Below are positions 52,888-62,019 of a DNA stretch of 64,000 nucleotides, piece by piece. Location of the stretch: positions 265,855 through 329,854 of the forward strand of contig NZ_PQDH01000007.1 of assembly GCF_002964605.1 (NCBI RefSeq), written 5' to 3'. How positions within the stretch are numbered: the first letter of the stretch is position 1; each line of letters starts with the position of its first letter. The position numbers were made by a program, and so were the translations under genes. Source of the stretch: Vallitalea okinawensis. Its GTDB lineage: Bacteria; Bacillota; Clostridia; Lachnospirales; PQDH01. The notes below the pieces were generated by a model. The model ran no database searches. It was given only the letters and a program-made list of their open reading frames with translations, and was not told the origin of the DNA.

Positions 52888-53514
52888 TTATAATCCAATA
52901 ATACCATATAACTCTTTCATATCATTAACTGTATAATCAGCAATTTCAACCTTTTTCTCATTGTCAAAGTCAAAATAACAGGTTCTTATACCAGCATTCT
53001 TTCCAGCTAGTATATCAATATCTCTATCGCCTATCATGATTACTTCGAGCGGATTCATTTTATGTTTATCCAACAGATATAAGAGTGCATTAGGAGCTGG
53101 TTTTCTAGCAAAGTTATTCTCACGACGAATGATATCCGTAAAGTATTGTAGCAGATCAAAGTGATCTAAATGATCAATAATAGACTTACCTCTATTTGTA
53201 TATATGTAATTATACTTCTTAGCTATTACAATATCTTTACAGATTGCATCTACAGATGGAAAAGGTTTGACATCCATTAATTGAACTTCTTTCCTAAAGG
53301 TATCGTACTTTTCTTTTAGCGCTTTTCGGTCTATTTTATATACCCTTTCATAATAATCTAAAGCATGAGCCTCAGCTACCTTTACCATAGACGATACCAT
53401 ATTATGATCCTCCACAATACCCATATGCTCTAATGCCTTTTTGAAAGAAAGAGTAATAGTTGGATAGGTATCATATAATGTTCCATCAAAATCCCAAATT
53501 ATATGCTTAAACAT
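52888..53514 (-). CDS. HAD-superfamily phosphatase (phosphoglycolate-phosphatase-like)
   Basis: A 208-residue haloacid-dehalogenase-fold hydrolase. Motif I is DFDGTLYDT (nucleophile and acid Asp, residues 9 and 11), motif II is the Thr in YIYTNRG, motif III is Lys in FARKPAPNALLYLL and motif IV is IMIGDRDIDILAGKNAGI. The helical cap between residues 15 and 85 marks subfamily I. Substrate unknown. ATG behind GAGGAGG, just after the MarR terminator. Confidence 0.88.
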   Translation of the reverse strand: MFKHIIWDFDGTLYDTYPTITLSFKKALEHMGIVEDHNMVSSMVKVAEAHALDYYERVYKIDRKALKEKYDTFRKEVQLMDVKPFPSVDAICKDIVIAKKYNYIYTNRGKSIIDHLDHFDLLQYFTDIIRRENNFARKPAPNALLYLLDKHKMNPLEVIMIGDRDIDILAGKNAGIRTCYFDFDNEKKVEIADYTVNDMKELYGIIGL

Positions 53515-53527
53515 TTTCTACCTCCTC

Positions 53528-53561
53528 AAAAATCCCCTAGATCTAATATGATCTAAGGGAT
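53528..53561 (-). terminator. Terminator after marR
   Basis: On the minus strand ATCCCTTAGATC pairs with GATCTAGGGGAT (one mismatch) around a six-base loop and is followed by TTTTTG. It directly precedes the ribosome site of the HAD gene, so weak read-through could couple the two. Confidence 0.75.
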
Positions 53562-53568
53562 CCATCAA

Positions 53569-54045
53569 TTAATCATTATTAACTTGTTTACAGTTTACAA
53601 TCCCAACATTATTTGAAAACCCTTTAAGTACTTCGTTTACCATACTCACTGCATTAAAAAAGCTATCTTTTTGCTCATTATCCAGAGTACCTACTAAATC
53701 CTTGATATATTCAATATGGCTTGTTGCAAACTTTTTAGCAACCTCTGTTCCTTGGTCTGTTAAGCTTAATTCATAAACTCGCTTATCGACTTCGTTACGT
53801 TCTTTTTTAATATAATCTAATTGTATAAGTTTATTAGCAACAGGTGTAAATGAACCTTTTTCAATATTTAATTTCTGACTTAAATCAGACATGGGTGCTG
53901 ACCCATTAAAGTATAACACAATTAATGTTATCATATGCGTTTGATTCAAACCTTCAGGCATATCATAGTTACCTACAAACTGTTTAATTATTACATGTTC
54001 TAGGTTTGCTCTTAATTCAAAAATAATTTCTTCATCTATAGTCAT
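53569..54045 (-). CDS. MarR-family transcriptional regulator
   Basis: About 158 residues. The winged helix spans residues 45-115 (NGSAPMSDLSQKLNIEKGSFTPVANKLIQLDYIKKERNEVDKRVYELSLTDQG), with dimer helices on both sides. It follows the MATE gene by eight bases. Two 18-base inverted repeats in the promoter of this two-gene operon are probable binding sites, suggesting that MarR represses its own operon until a drug or metabolite binds. Start at 54045 follows GGAG; codons further up overlap the MATE stop. Confidence 0.9.
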   Translation of the reverse strand: MTIDEEIIFELRANLEHVIIKQFVGNYDMPEGLNQTHMITLIVLYFNGSAPMSDLSQKLNIEKGSFTPVANKLIQLDYIKKERNEVDKRVYELSLTDQGTEVAKKFATSHIEYIKDLVGTLDNEQKDSFFNAVSMVNEVLKGFSNNVGIVNCKQVNND

Positions 54046-54052
54046 TACTTTA

Positions 54053-55423
54053 TCACTCCAAAACAATATTATTCATACTATTATTCTTAATAGTATCATT
54101 TTTAGAATCTTTAAGCAATACTATCACAGTAACCATAACTGCAAGACAATCAGCTATAGGTGTAGCTGCCCATACACCGTTTAATCCAAAAAACTGTGGT
54201 AAAAAAAATAGCAATGGTAATAAGAATATAAATTGTCTCAACATCCCAAGAACTATAGACATTTTGCCTCTTGCAATAGCTTGGAAATAAGCAACTCCTA
54301 ATAAGTTAATGCTCAATAGAGGTAACATTAACATAAAGATTCTCAAACCATTAATGGCAATATCAACAGTTGATGAACCGGCTTCTAAAAACATTGTTAC
54401 AAAGGTGTTAGGAAATACCTGTAATATTAGAAATACAATACTTGAGAATGATACTCCAATCAGTATACCTAACTTTAGAGTTTTATTGACCCTACCTCTA
54501 TTATTGGCCCCATGGTTATAACCAATAATCGGCTGCATACCTTGTGTTATACCCATGATTGGCATAATAAAGAAAGTATATAAACTGTTGATGGCACCCA
54601 TTGATGTAATAGCAGCGGTCCCGCCGTATTCTGCTAACCCACGGTTTAAAAATGTCATTGCAATACTGGTCCCCATAGTTGATATAAAAGTAGCAAATCC
54701 AATGCTTATTATCTTTCCAATTATTTTGATGTCAGGTACAAAATCTTTCAATTCAAGATGAAGGTGACTTTTACCTTTCAAATAAAAACTAAGTAAAATT
54801 CCAAGTCCGACAAATTGCCCTGCAATAGTCGCATAAGCAGCCCCAGCAACACCCCAACCTAATAGTCCTATAAAAATATAATCAAGAACAATATTAGTAA
54901 TTGCTGATGACATCATAGCAATCATCGATAATATTGGTTGTCCTTCAGTTCTAACTGAACTATTTAAAATAAATGAAATCATTTGAAAGATAAAGCCACC
55001 GATGATAATTGTCATATATGTCAAGGAGTAGTCAAGTACATCATCCGTTGCTCCAAATATTCCAAGTAAGCTTTCAAGATTAGTGGATATACCTACTAAC
55101 GTTATAATCGTTACTATAATACCAAAACTTAATGTATTACCAAATACATGGCTAGCACCCTTTTCATCTTTTTCACCAAGGCGTATAGATAATAAAGATG
55201 CGCCTCCTGCACCGATCAGACTTGCAAACGCAAATATAATCATCATAATGGGGAAGGCTATAGTCAATCCTGCCAAAGCTTCTTCCCCTGCATATTGACC
55301 AATAAATATGCGATCTATCACATTATATATGGCATTCACCAACATTGCTATAACTGCTGGAATAGAATACTGTGCTAATAGTTTCCCTATGGATTTAGTT
55401 CCTAATTCTGCTGTTTTATCCAT
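54053..55423 (-). CDS. MATE-family multidrug efflux protein
   Basis: About 456 residues with twelve hydrophobic helices in two related halves, as in the DinF/NorM-type MATE exporters that use Na+ or H+ gradients. Seen: GKLLAQYSIPAVIAMLVNAIYNVIDRIFIGQYAG near the N terminus, and GITQGMQPIIGYNHGANNRGRV at the start of the second half, a MATE hallmark. The ATG at 55423 follows AAGGAG by eight bases. It is first in an operon with marR, and its substrates are unknown. Confidence 0.92.
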   Translation of the reverse strand: MDKTAELGTKSIGKLLAQYSIPAVIAMLVNAIYNVIDRIFIGQYAGEEALAGLTIAFPIMMIIFAFASLIGAGGASLLSIRLGEKDEKGASHVFGNTLSFGIIVTIITLVGISTNLESLLGIFGATDDVLDYSLTYMTIIIGGFIFQMISFILNSSVRTEGQPILSMIAMMSSAITNIVLDYIFIGLLGWGVAGAAYATIAGQFVGLGILLSFYLKGKSHLHLELKDFVPDIKIIGKIISIGFATFISTMGTSIAMTFLNRGLAEYGGTAAITSMGAINSLYTFFIMPIMGITQGMQPIIGYNHGANNRGRVNKTLKLGILIGVSFSSIVFLILQVFPNTFVTMFLEAGSSTVDIAINGLRIFMLMLPLLSINLLGVAYFQAIARGKMSIVLGMLRQFIFLLPLLFFLPQFFGLNGVWAATPIADCLAVMVTVIVLLKDSKNDTIKNNSMNNIVLE

Positions 55424-55453
55424 ATCATCACTCCTTCTCATGTCAGTTTCTAG

Positions 55454-55521
55454 TAGTTTGATTTCTAACTATTAGTTTAACACAGTTTGACTTCCATGTA
55501 AAGTAGTTATTTTTCTAACTA
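55454..55521 (-). promoter_or_regulatory. MATE-marR promoter flanked by two MarR-type operators
   Basis: On the minus strand TTTACA (55497-55502) and TAAACT (55474-55479) are 17 bases apart. Two 18-base inverted repeats of the same design, TAGTTATTTTTCTAACTA (55504-55521) and TAGTTTGATTTCTAACTA (55454-55471) on the plus strand, border the promoter at the -35 side and at the start site. This is the expected layout for repression by the MarR protein of the operon. Confidence 0.78.
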
Positions 55522-55532
55522 AATTTACTGCA

Positions 55533-55554
55533 ATAAAAAAGACCATAAGGTCTT
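55533..55554 (-). terminator. Terminator after the aldo-keto reductase pair
   Basis: On the minus strand AAGACC and GGTCTT pair around a four-base loop and run into TTTTTTATT. It lies 14 bases after the stop codon of the aldo-keto reductase at 55568. Confidence 0.85.
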
Positions 55555-55567
55555 CTTCATTTAAATA

Positions 55568-56677
55568 TCAATATATATACTCTGCATTACTTAACTTTTC
55601 ATGGCATATCTTTAATTTTTTATCGATATCAATACCATAAGGACATACTTGATTTAAGTAGGAATAATCTTTGTTAATGTCTATAACTGTTTCTCCAATA
55701 CTATACTCTTTCAATGCTTCATCTTTTTGACCGAACCAGTGTTTTAATCTTTCACGTAAGGCATAGAGAGCTGTATCATCAACTATTTTATTATCCATTT
55801 GTCTATCATATAAACCTTCTAATAAAAATATCTCTGTAGGATCAAAATCATCTGTTATACATTTACCACATAATCTACAGACATAATCACCTAATTCAGG
55901 CGCGTTGTCATAGATCTGCTGTTTATCCTCTGAAGTCAATGTCTTAAATGTTTGTGCTAACTCAATATCTTTCTTCAGTTGCTCCATATTATTAATCCCC
56001 ATAACAACACTGGTAACTGGTAAGGATAATGAATACTTCAATGCATTTTCCACACTTCGATATAAATAACCATCAGCTAATGATTTCATAGCTAACATAC
56101 CTATATTTTCGTCTAAAGCATATGGAATAATCTCATTTTCTAGCTGAGGATAATTAAACTTATCATAATAGTTCATTCCTGTCATAAATAAGTCAAAAGG
56201 ATAGGATTGAAGGGCTTTATATAATGTGTTAGGTCTACCGTGTGAACTGATAGCTATATGTCTGACTTTACCATCCTTCTTAGCCTTTTCAAAGGCTTCT
56301 AATGCTCCATCTGGTCCTAATATTTGCTCTAATTCCTCCTGCTTCTGTAATCCATGAATAAAAAGAACATCCACATAATCTGTTTTAAGCCTTGTTAAGC
56401 TATCCTCTAGTGATTGCATAGCTTCCTTTTTCCCACGATCGCCAGTTTTTGTTGCTAAATAAAACTCATTTCTCCTACTGGAAACTGCTTCTCCTATCTT
56501 ATACTCGGACATTCCATTTCCATAACTAGCAGCAGTCTCAATATAGTTTCCTCCAGCATCCAGATAAGCATTTAATAATGTCTTAGCTTCATTGGAAGCT
56601 ATCTCAAGTAAATGAAAGCCACCAAAACCAATAATAGATAGTTCAAGATCTGTCTTACCCAACCTTCTTTTTAACAC
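55568..56677 (-). CDS. Aldo-keto reductase with C-terminal cysteine motif
   Basis: A 369-residue enzyme. Residues 1-270 are the AKR barrel (LSIIGFGGFHLLEI, ETAASYGNGMSEYKIGEA with catalytic Asp/Tyr region, YLATKTGDRGK with Lys, LFIHGLQ). The tail from about 275 holds CRLCGKC, half of a ferredoxin-type motif, and a later CPYGID. This type is annotated as 4Fe-4S aldo/keto reductase, but only a partial cluster motif is visible. It is second in a two-gene operon with the related enzyme at 56715. Substrate unknown. Confidence 0.85.
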   Translation of the reverse strand: MLKRRLGKTDLELSIIGFGGFHLLEIASNEAKTLLNAYLDAGGNYIETAASYGNGMSEYKIGEAVSSRRNEFYLATKTGDRGKKEAMQSLEDSLTRLKTDYVDVLFIHGLQKQEELEQILGPDGALEAFEKAKKDGKVRHIAISSHGRPNTLYKALQSYPFDLFMTGMNYYDKFNYPQLENEIIPYALDENIGMLAMKSLADGYLYRSVENALKYSLSLPVTSVVMGINNMEQLKKDIELAQTFKTLTSEDKQQIYDNAPELGDYVCRLCGKCITDDFDPTEIFLLEGLYDRQMDNKIVDDTALYALRERLKHWFGQKDEALKEYSIGETVIDINKDYSYLNQVCPYGIDIDKKLKICHEKLSNAEYIY

Positions 56678-56714
56678 TACCTACACCTCCCTAATCCATA
56701 TCCATATAGAAGTA

Positions 56715-57824
56715 TCACATATTAATGATATTTTCATCTAGCCACTTAAGTCTGTCAATGATATTCAGGTGTTGTGTACATAATTTCTCACATTTACCGC
56801 ATGCAATACAGTCTGCTGGTAATGGTTCTCCCTGCTTAATGTCTTTGTATTTGATCATTTCTTGGTATCGATCAATAACTTTTTCCTTACCTTTTAAGAC
56901 ATTCATATTATAAAGATTCATATACTTTGGAATATCGATATCTTTAGGACATTTTTTGCAGTACTGACACGTTGTACAGAGCTGATTCATATCCTTTTTC
57001 AGTTCTGATTTTATTTGATTAATCTTCTCACTCGTTAAGATTTTCAGATTTTCTACTGCTTTCACATTATGTTCAACCTCTTGGATTGTACCCATACCTG
57101 CTAAGGTAACAGAGATTGCTTCATGGGAAGCATTAAATCTCAAAGCCGCTTGTATAACAGATTCATTCTCATTTTCCTTTATAAAATTAAAGTATTCCTG
57201 ATTTTGAGGAATTATGCCCCCTCCCAATGGATTCATTGTAACTACTCCTACACCTTCTTCATAAGCAGCTTCAATACCTTCCTGACGATAGGGAAAATTA
57301 GCTATGTTATAACCCAGAGTAACCCCTTCAAAGTAACCTTCTTTTATCATCTGTGCAATTTCATTACCATTCGCATGAGTTGATACAACAATATGATCGA
57401 TAAGCCCCTCTTCTTTAGCCTTCATAGCTCCCCAATAGGGTCCTCCTGGTGCAATAACTTTTTTGTAATGATCTAGATTCATAATACACCACATATGATA
57501 GAAGTTAATCTTTTTTACACCTAATCTTTTTAAAGATTTATCAATTCTCTTACGTACAGCGTTGGCGTCAGGCTCATTCCCAATACCGCTTTTTGTTGAT
57601 ACATAGAAAGGATTAGGCATATCTTTAAATGCCTCTCCCATGATGTCTTCACTTTTATCATCACAGTAAAAAGGAGCAGTATCAAAATAGTTGATTCCTA
57701 GCTGGCTGGCACGGCGTACAACCTGAGCAGACTCTTCAATAGAGTAGTGTGATGGAAATCTCATACCTCCAAAACCAATGGCTGACACTTTTTTGCCAGT
57801 CCGTCCATATTCCTTATAAATCAT
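56715..57824 (-). CDS. Aldo-keto reductase with 4Fe-4S ferredoxin domain
   Basis: A 369-residue enzyme. Residues 1-270 form the AKR barrel (VSAIGFGGMRFPS, YFDTAPFYCDDKSEDIMGEAF with catalytic Tyr, YVSTKSGIG with Lys, YHMWCIMN). The C-terminal domain has two cluster motifs, CTTCQYCKKCPKDIDIP and CIACGKCEKLCTQHLNI, so the full pair is kept, unlike in the downstream paralogue. Such enzymes may reduce carbonyls with electrons from ferredoxin, but activity is unproven. ATG after a GGGG ribosome site, 63 bases after the DUF1893 gene end. Confidence 0.88.
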   Translation of the reverse strand: MIYKEYGRTGKKVSAIGFGGMRFPSHYSIEESAQVVRRASQLGINYFDTAPFYCDDKSEDIMGEAFKDMPNPFYVSTKSGIGNEPDANAVRKRIDKSLKRLGVKKINFYHMWCIMNLDHYKKVIAPGGPYWGAMKAKEEGLIDHIVVSTHANGNEIAQMIKEGYFEGVTLGYNIANFPYRQEGIEAAYEEGVGVVTMNPLGGGIIPQNQEYFNFIKENENESVIQAALRFNASHEAISVTLAGMGTIQEVEHNVKAVENLKILTSEKINQIKSELKKDMNQLCTTCQYCKKCPKDIDIPKYMNLYNMNVLKGKEKVIDRYQEMIKYKDIKQGEPLPADCIACGKCEKLCTQHLNIIDRLKWLDENIINM

Positions 57825-57887
57825 TTTACTTCCCCCTTATTATTCTTAGAATTTTTTATAAATCACTACAGAATAAACAAAATAGAA

Positions 57888-58310
57888 CTATTTATTTTGA
57901 TTAATAAAATCCAATATTGCTTGATAAGCCATGTTGGGTTCTTGAATATCAGCGACTAGATTTTCCATTGGACATTGTCCTGTCCCTAATCGATTTTTTA
58001 TATAAGGAACAAGTTGATTGTATTCAACAACTATATTATTTTCATCTAAAACCTTTTTCGCTTCTTCACTCAATATATCTGCAAAAACGGTATGTACATC
58101 TGCCAAAACAGCTAATAGCGCGGCTGCCTTACCAATAACTTTATCCGCCAAAAATACCTTTTGAGGCTTTTCATTAGAATCTCTTAGATACTGAAGCAAT
58201 GGACGAACACCTTTCTCATGGGAAGTCATAATCACATTATTTCCCTTAACAATTACACATGTTAGTTTCTCGGATACTAATATTTCTTTAGCTAAGTTAA
58301 GATCTATCAT
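57888..58310 (-). CDS. DUF1893 family protein
   Basis: About 140 residues with the DUF1893 pattern: a deaminase-like fold (CVIVKGNNVIMTSHEKGVRPLLQYL, KVFLADKVIGKAAALLAVLADVHTVFADILSEEAKKVL) and QCPMENLVADI near the end, where C-P-M-E-N resembles the cytidine-deaminase zinc-ligand cysteine region. Function unknown. The ATG at 58310 follows AAGGTGG and overlaps the preceding ECF gene by 14 bases, which suggests that the two products work together, perhaps on an imported vitamin-like compound (inference). Confidence 0.78.
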   Translation of the reverse strand: MIDLNLAKEILVSEKLTCVIVKGNNVIMTSHEKGVRPLLQYLRDSNEKPQKVFLADKVIGKAAALLAVLADVHTVFADILSEEAKKVLDENNIVVEYNQLVPYIKNRLGTGQCPMENLVADIQEPNMAYQAILDFINQNK

Positions 58311-58824
58311 TGATAAAACCACCTTTCTTCAGCATCACAACAATAATAGGAATAACTATGATTTGAATAACGATACCAGGTAACCCTTTAATGATTGCGC
58401 CTGTTACGCTAATATAAGGTGGTAGATTAATGTTGAATAAATAAACAACGATACTCAATAAAATCCCATAAACTAAACGCCCGCCTATCATAGCTCCTGA
58501 AAGTGATAAAATAACATTCAATTTATATTTCTTAAATAATATACCTGATACAAAACCATATGTACCCAACTCAAAGACCATAAAATATAACAGTGGTATA
58601 GGGGGCATTGTCATTCCCGTGACAAAATGACTAAAAATAGGTGATAAAATCCCTGTATATAGTCCAACTAATGGTCCCCCAACAAAACCAGCTATTAAAA
58701 CAGGAATATGCATTGGTAAAAAAATTGGTCCCAACCCAGGTCCTCCAATTAAATGAAAAACTTGTGGGATCAAAACTCCAAAAGCAGTAAATAAACCAAT
58801 ATATACAATTTTTTTAGTATTCAT
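58297..58824 (-). CDS. ECF transporter S component
   Basis: About 175 residues with five to six hydrophobic helices: KKIVYIGLFTAFGVLIPQVFHLIG, PMHIPVLIAGFVGGPLVGLYTGILSPI, and MPPIPLLYFMVFELGTYGFVSGILFKKY. This is the form of substrate-capture subunits that share the ECF energy module (EcfA, EcfA', EcfT), which is not in the window. Ligand is not evident. The ATG at 58824 follows GAGAGGTG; the longer reading would extend into the promoter. It overlaps the DUF1893 gene and diverges from an HxlR regulator. Confidence 0.82.
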   Translation of the reverse strand: MNTKKIVYIGLFTAFGVLIPQVFHLIGGPGLGPIFLPMHIPVLIAGFVGGPLVGLYTGILSPIFSHFVTGMTMPPIPLLYFMVFELGTYGFVSGILFKKYKLNVILSLSGAMIGGRLVYGILLSIVVYLFNINLPPYISVTGAIIKGLPGIVIQIIVIPIIVVMLKKGGFINDRS

Positions 58825-58877
58825 TATTGGCTTCACCTCTCTTCCATTGTCTACTTTCATAATTTTCCTTATTTTCA

Positions 58878-58939
58878 TTGACAGTATATCACGGCTGGTA
58901 TAATATGAAAAGTAGTTACATTTTGATCATATAGTTACA
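58878..58939. promoter_or_regulatory. Divergent promoter region with TAGTTACA direct repeats
   Basis: Plus-strand TTGACA (58878-58883) and TATAAT (58899-58904), or TAATAT two bases later for a 17-base spacer, drive the HxlR gene. The repeats TAGTTACA at 58913-58920 and 58932-58939, 19 bases apart, lie between this promoter and the start codon, and face the ECF promoter region. They are candidate HxlR sites. Confidence 0.5.
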
Positions 58940-58966
58940 AAAAAGAAACTATTGGGGGTTATTGAG

Positions 58967-59302
58967 GTGTATGATTTAGATTCAGGTAAAATGGAGTATC
59001 CTATAGATATTGAATGTTCAATTGAGAAAGCACTCGATGTACTCAATGGGAAATGGACATTTCTCATTATCAGGGATCTGTTTGAGGGGAAAAAAAGATT
59101 TGGTGAACTGCGCAAGTCTCTAGTCGGCATTAGTCCAAAAACCTTATCGGTCCGTCTAAAAGAACTTGAGAGCAAAGGAATAATCGAGCGCACTGCCTAC
59201 CCTACTATTCCACCTACAGTTGAATACTCTCTAACAGAAAAAGGGAAAAGCTTAAAGAAAATTATTAAAGAAATGAAACTTTGGGGTGCTATATGGGGCT
59301 AA
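58967..59302 (+). CDS. HxlR-family transcriptional regulator
   Basis: About 111 residues with the HxlR winged helix: CSIEKALDVLNGKWTFLIIRDLFEGKKRFGELRKSLVGISPKTLSVRLKELESKGIIERTAYP, including the family cysteine before the first helix. The start is uncertain: GTG at 58967 lies eight bases after GGGGG, TTG at 58952 and ATG at 58991 are alternatives. It diverges from the ECF/DUF1893 operon and probably regulates it. It ends in a bidirectional terminator. Confidence 0.85.
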   Translation: MYDLDSGKMEYPIDIECSIEKALDVLNGKWTFLIIRDLFEGKKRFGELRKSLVGISPKTLSVRLKELESKGIIERTAYPTIPPTVEYSLTEKGKSLKKIIKEMKLWGAIWG

Positions 59303-59316
59303 ACATTGAGCCCCAT
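59293..59316. terminator. Hairpin between convergent HxlR and glycosidase genes
   Basis: Arms ATGGGGCT and AGCCCCAT around eight bases, overlapping the HxlR stop codon. It sits between convergent genes that are only about 20 bases apart. The U-run is weak. Confidence 0.7.
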
Positions 59317-59322
59317 TATGTT

Positions 59323-61860
59323 CTAAACTTTCTTTTTACTTAAGTATAATCTTACTGGTCCTAATAGCCCATCTTCGCTCTTAATTGTCTCATATCGATG
59401 TATCACTGAGTTATACACATCAATACTGAGTTTGTTTTTACCTGTTTTAAACCCATCACTCACTTCCAATACATAGGGCCTCCACATACAGGCACCTATT
59501 TCTTGACCATTTAAATGAACATGAGCAAATTCATTAACTCGACCTAAATCCAAATACCAAATCTGCTCATCATCTGTAAAAAAAGATTCCTTCAGTTCAA
59601 ATTCCAATTCGTAAGTCATCTTACCCACATAACCATGATCTATATCTAAGTCTGCCCATGATTTTAGTTCATCTACATAGACATTCTGGGTTCCAAGTAA
59701 GGGTTGCTTCCAAGGTTGCTTAAAGGTCATTACTTCAACCACTTCTTGATTTTTATTTTCTCTTTCATTATTCATGTTGACAATTTCTAAGGCATCTCTT
59801 CTCTCCTTTTCTTTATGACTTAATACATGATAAATTCCATTTGAAACACCTTTAAGTGCTCTATCAGCTACCAAAACTAAGCTTTGGCGTCTTTTTAGTT
59901 CAAAGAACACTTCTCCTGAATGATTGAGTCTCGTCTTAATCTTACCTGTCCATGGCTCCCATAGTTCAAAAGTCGCATTACTCTCTACTACTAGACTATC
60001 TATAATAGTATCGTCGCCCTCATTGACAAGTATAATAATAGAACGATTATCTTTAATAATATGACTCATCCGAAGGTTATTATTTCCTGTTATACATCTA
60101 ATTCTTGCAAAGTCTAACTTATTTAATTCTCTAATCATTTTCTCATCATAGATGATTACTTTTCCGCCACTCTCTAAGAAAGACCTAATTTTGACTTTAG
60201 CAATGCCTTCTATTAATTGCTTATCTTCAACTAGTAGTATAGAATATTCCTGTTGCTGTATTTTAATTTTGCCTGTATCAATGGTACAGTAATCCGATAC
60301 TAATAAATGCTCTTCTAAATAATTAAATTCTATCTGATTTTCATATAGCGGTTTTGCTATTTTCCATGGTAACTTGTCTTCTTCACATAATACAGCAATA
60401 GATGTTTGATTAATAACATCAGTCATAAGATAACTCATACGTTTTATATATGTTGAAATATACTTATATAAAGGCCACCAACTATTATTGGGTCCAACAT
60501 CTGGTGGACGTTCTCCAAATTGAATCTCTCTATCCACAGAATAATAAAATGCATGGGGAATTAATAAGTTGACACCCCTCACAAATAACCAGTCTAAATA
60601 CCATTTCATATCATCCACATTAAGAGCCCATTGTACACCGTCTGGTCCACAGCACCCGAAACATTCGTTTAAATTTCGCTTGCGTCCATAATGTCTTGCT
60701 GCGTCTGATGAACATTTAGCCATTGTTGAATGGATCCCCTCAATACCTAAATTTTTTTCCGGTGCCACCCAACGCCAAACTACATCTTGACCAGGTATAT
60801 GAAAATGTTTCAGTAAGCCAATATCATCACTAGCTTCTGGATGACCCATTAATTCTACTTTATGATTCTCACACCACTTACTTATTGGTAGGTAATAACT
60901 TTCTTCCATGGCTTTATTAATGGTTACTCTAAATGCTTTTTGTTGCTTAGCATAATTCTCATTACCTTTTTGAAATAAAGTTACTAGATCTGTTTCCAAA
61001 TTGCCACTGGCAAGGTATTTCTCAAAGAAACCATCTGTCCAAGGAATTAACCCTTTTATTGGTGATCTCCCAAGTATGCATGGTTCATCTGTAAAAAAGC
61101 CTATTATAGTTGAACCAAATTCATTAGAAAAATTGGAGTAATATCTTTCATGGGTTTGATGTAAAAATTCCTTGATAGCATCCTTATTTAGCAAATCGGC
61201 AGAAGCTGGTGCATCCTCTTGTCTATCATCTTCTCCTTCATGAATCCCTCTAATTGTCCCCTTTGAAAAGACTTGTATAAAAATTAGAATAACATAGCTA
61301 TCATCTAAGGAATCACAATAATCAGAAGCCTGAAAACTTTTCTTAAATTCATCTAAGTTCCTTTCCTCAAAGATCTTAAGGGAATCAAGCTCGTAAAAAT
61401 TTTCTATCTTCTTAGCTAATTGAATTGAAACAATTTTATCATTCTCACTCAGTGTAGGCCACTTAATCTCACCGGATTGAATCTGACATTCGAACTTTCT
61501 AAGCCCCTTTGATGCATAATTAGCATCTTTCTCAACAACTTTACCATGAGCTGATCCGGAAGGATACATCCCTTCATCATAGAGAACAACCTTCATGTCA
61601 AGTCGTTTTGCTTCTTTAATAGCACAATCTACATATGTCATAAATGTATCAGATAAATATTCTATAGATTTTGGCATACCAATCCTTGGATGAATAACAA
61701 AACCATTTACACCCTTTTCGTGAAAATCCATAACTTGTCTTCTAATTTCATCTTGGTCAAGTGCATCATTCCAAAACCAAAATGGTATTGGTGTATATTC
61801 AGGGTTTGGATCTAAGAAGTTAGCTTTTATATTTTCTAAAGATTTTTTATCTTTTTTCAC
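59323..61860 (-). CDS. GH106-like glycoside hydrolase (alpha-L-rhamnosidase-related)
   Basis: An 845-residue protein resembling GH106 and related putative alpha-L-rhamnosidases: PIPFWFWNDALDQDEIRRQVMDFHEKGVNGFVIHPR at the N terminus, LYDEGMYPSGSAHGKVVE, GFFTDEPCI near residue 258, ELMGHPEASDDIGLLKHFHIPGQDV, and NECFGCCGPDGVQWALNVDDMKWYLDWLFVRGVNLLIPHAFYYSV. The C-terminal 150 residues form a jelly-roll sugar-binding domain (GRVNEFAHVHLNGQEIGACMWRPYVLEV). No signal peptide is seen, so it should act on imported oligosaccharides. It is a single gene with GAGGAGGG before the ATG. Linkage specificity is not determinable. Confidence 0.78.
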   Translation of the reverse strand: MKKDKKSLENIKANFLDPNPEYTPIPFWFWNDALDQDEIRRQVMDFHEKGVNGFVIHPRIGMPKSIEYLSDTFMTYVDCAIKEAKRLDMKVVLYDEGMYPSGSAHGKVVEKDANYASKGLRKFECQIQSGEIKWPTLSENDKIVSIQLAKKIENFYELDSLKIFEERNLDEFKKSFQASDYCDSLDDSYVILIFIQVFSKGTIRGIHEGEDDRQEDAPASADLLNKDAIKEFLHQTHERYYSNFSNEFGSTIIGFFTDEPCILGRSPIKGLIPWTDGFFEKYLASGNLETDLVTLFQKGNENYAKQQKAFRVTINKAMEESYYLPISKWCENHKVELMGHPEASDDIGLLKHFHIPGQDVVWRWVAPEKNLGIEGIHSTMAKCSSDAARHYGRKRNLNECFGCCGPDGVQWALNVDDMKWYLDWLFVRGVNLLIPHAFYYSVDREIQFGERPPDVGPNNSWWPLYKYISTYIKRMSYLMTDVINQTSIAVLCEEDKLPWKIAKPLYENQIEFNYLEEHLLVSDYCTIDTGKIKIQQQEYSILLVEDKQLIEGIAKVKIRSFLESGGKVIIYDEKMIRELNKLDFARIRCITGNNNLRMSHIIKDNRSIIILVNEGDDTIIDSLVVESNATFELWEPWTGKIKTRLNHSGEVFFELKRRQSLVLVADRALKGVSNGIYHVLSHKEKERRDALEIVNMNNERENKNQEVVEVMTFKQPWKQPLLGTQNVYVDELKSWADLDIDHGYVGKMTYELEFELKESFFTDDEQIWYLDLGRVNEFAHVHLNGQEIGACMWRPYVLEVSDGFKTGKNKLSIDVYNSVIHRYETIKSEDGLLGPVRLYLSKKKV

Positions 61861-62019
61861 ATATGACCCTCCTCAAACAAATTCTTTGCTATTTTAATCG
61901 TAATAGCTATTATTATAATCATATGTTTAAGGTCATTTCGGTGCATATTTTGTTTATTCCTATTCAACATGGGCTACATTTTGCTATCTTTTAACAAGAT
62001 CCCCTTCACTGTATCCAAT

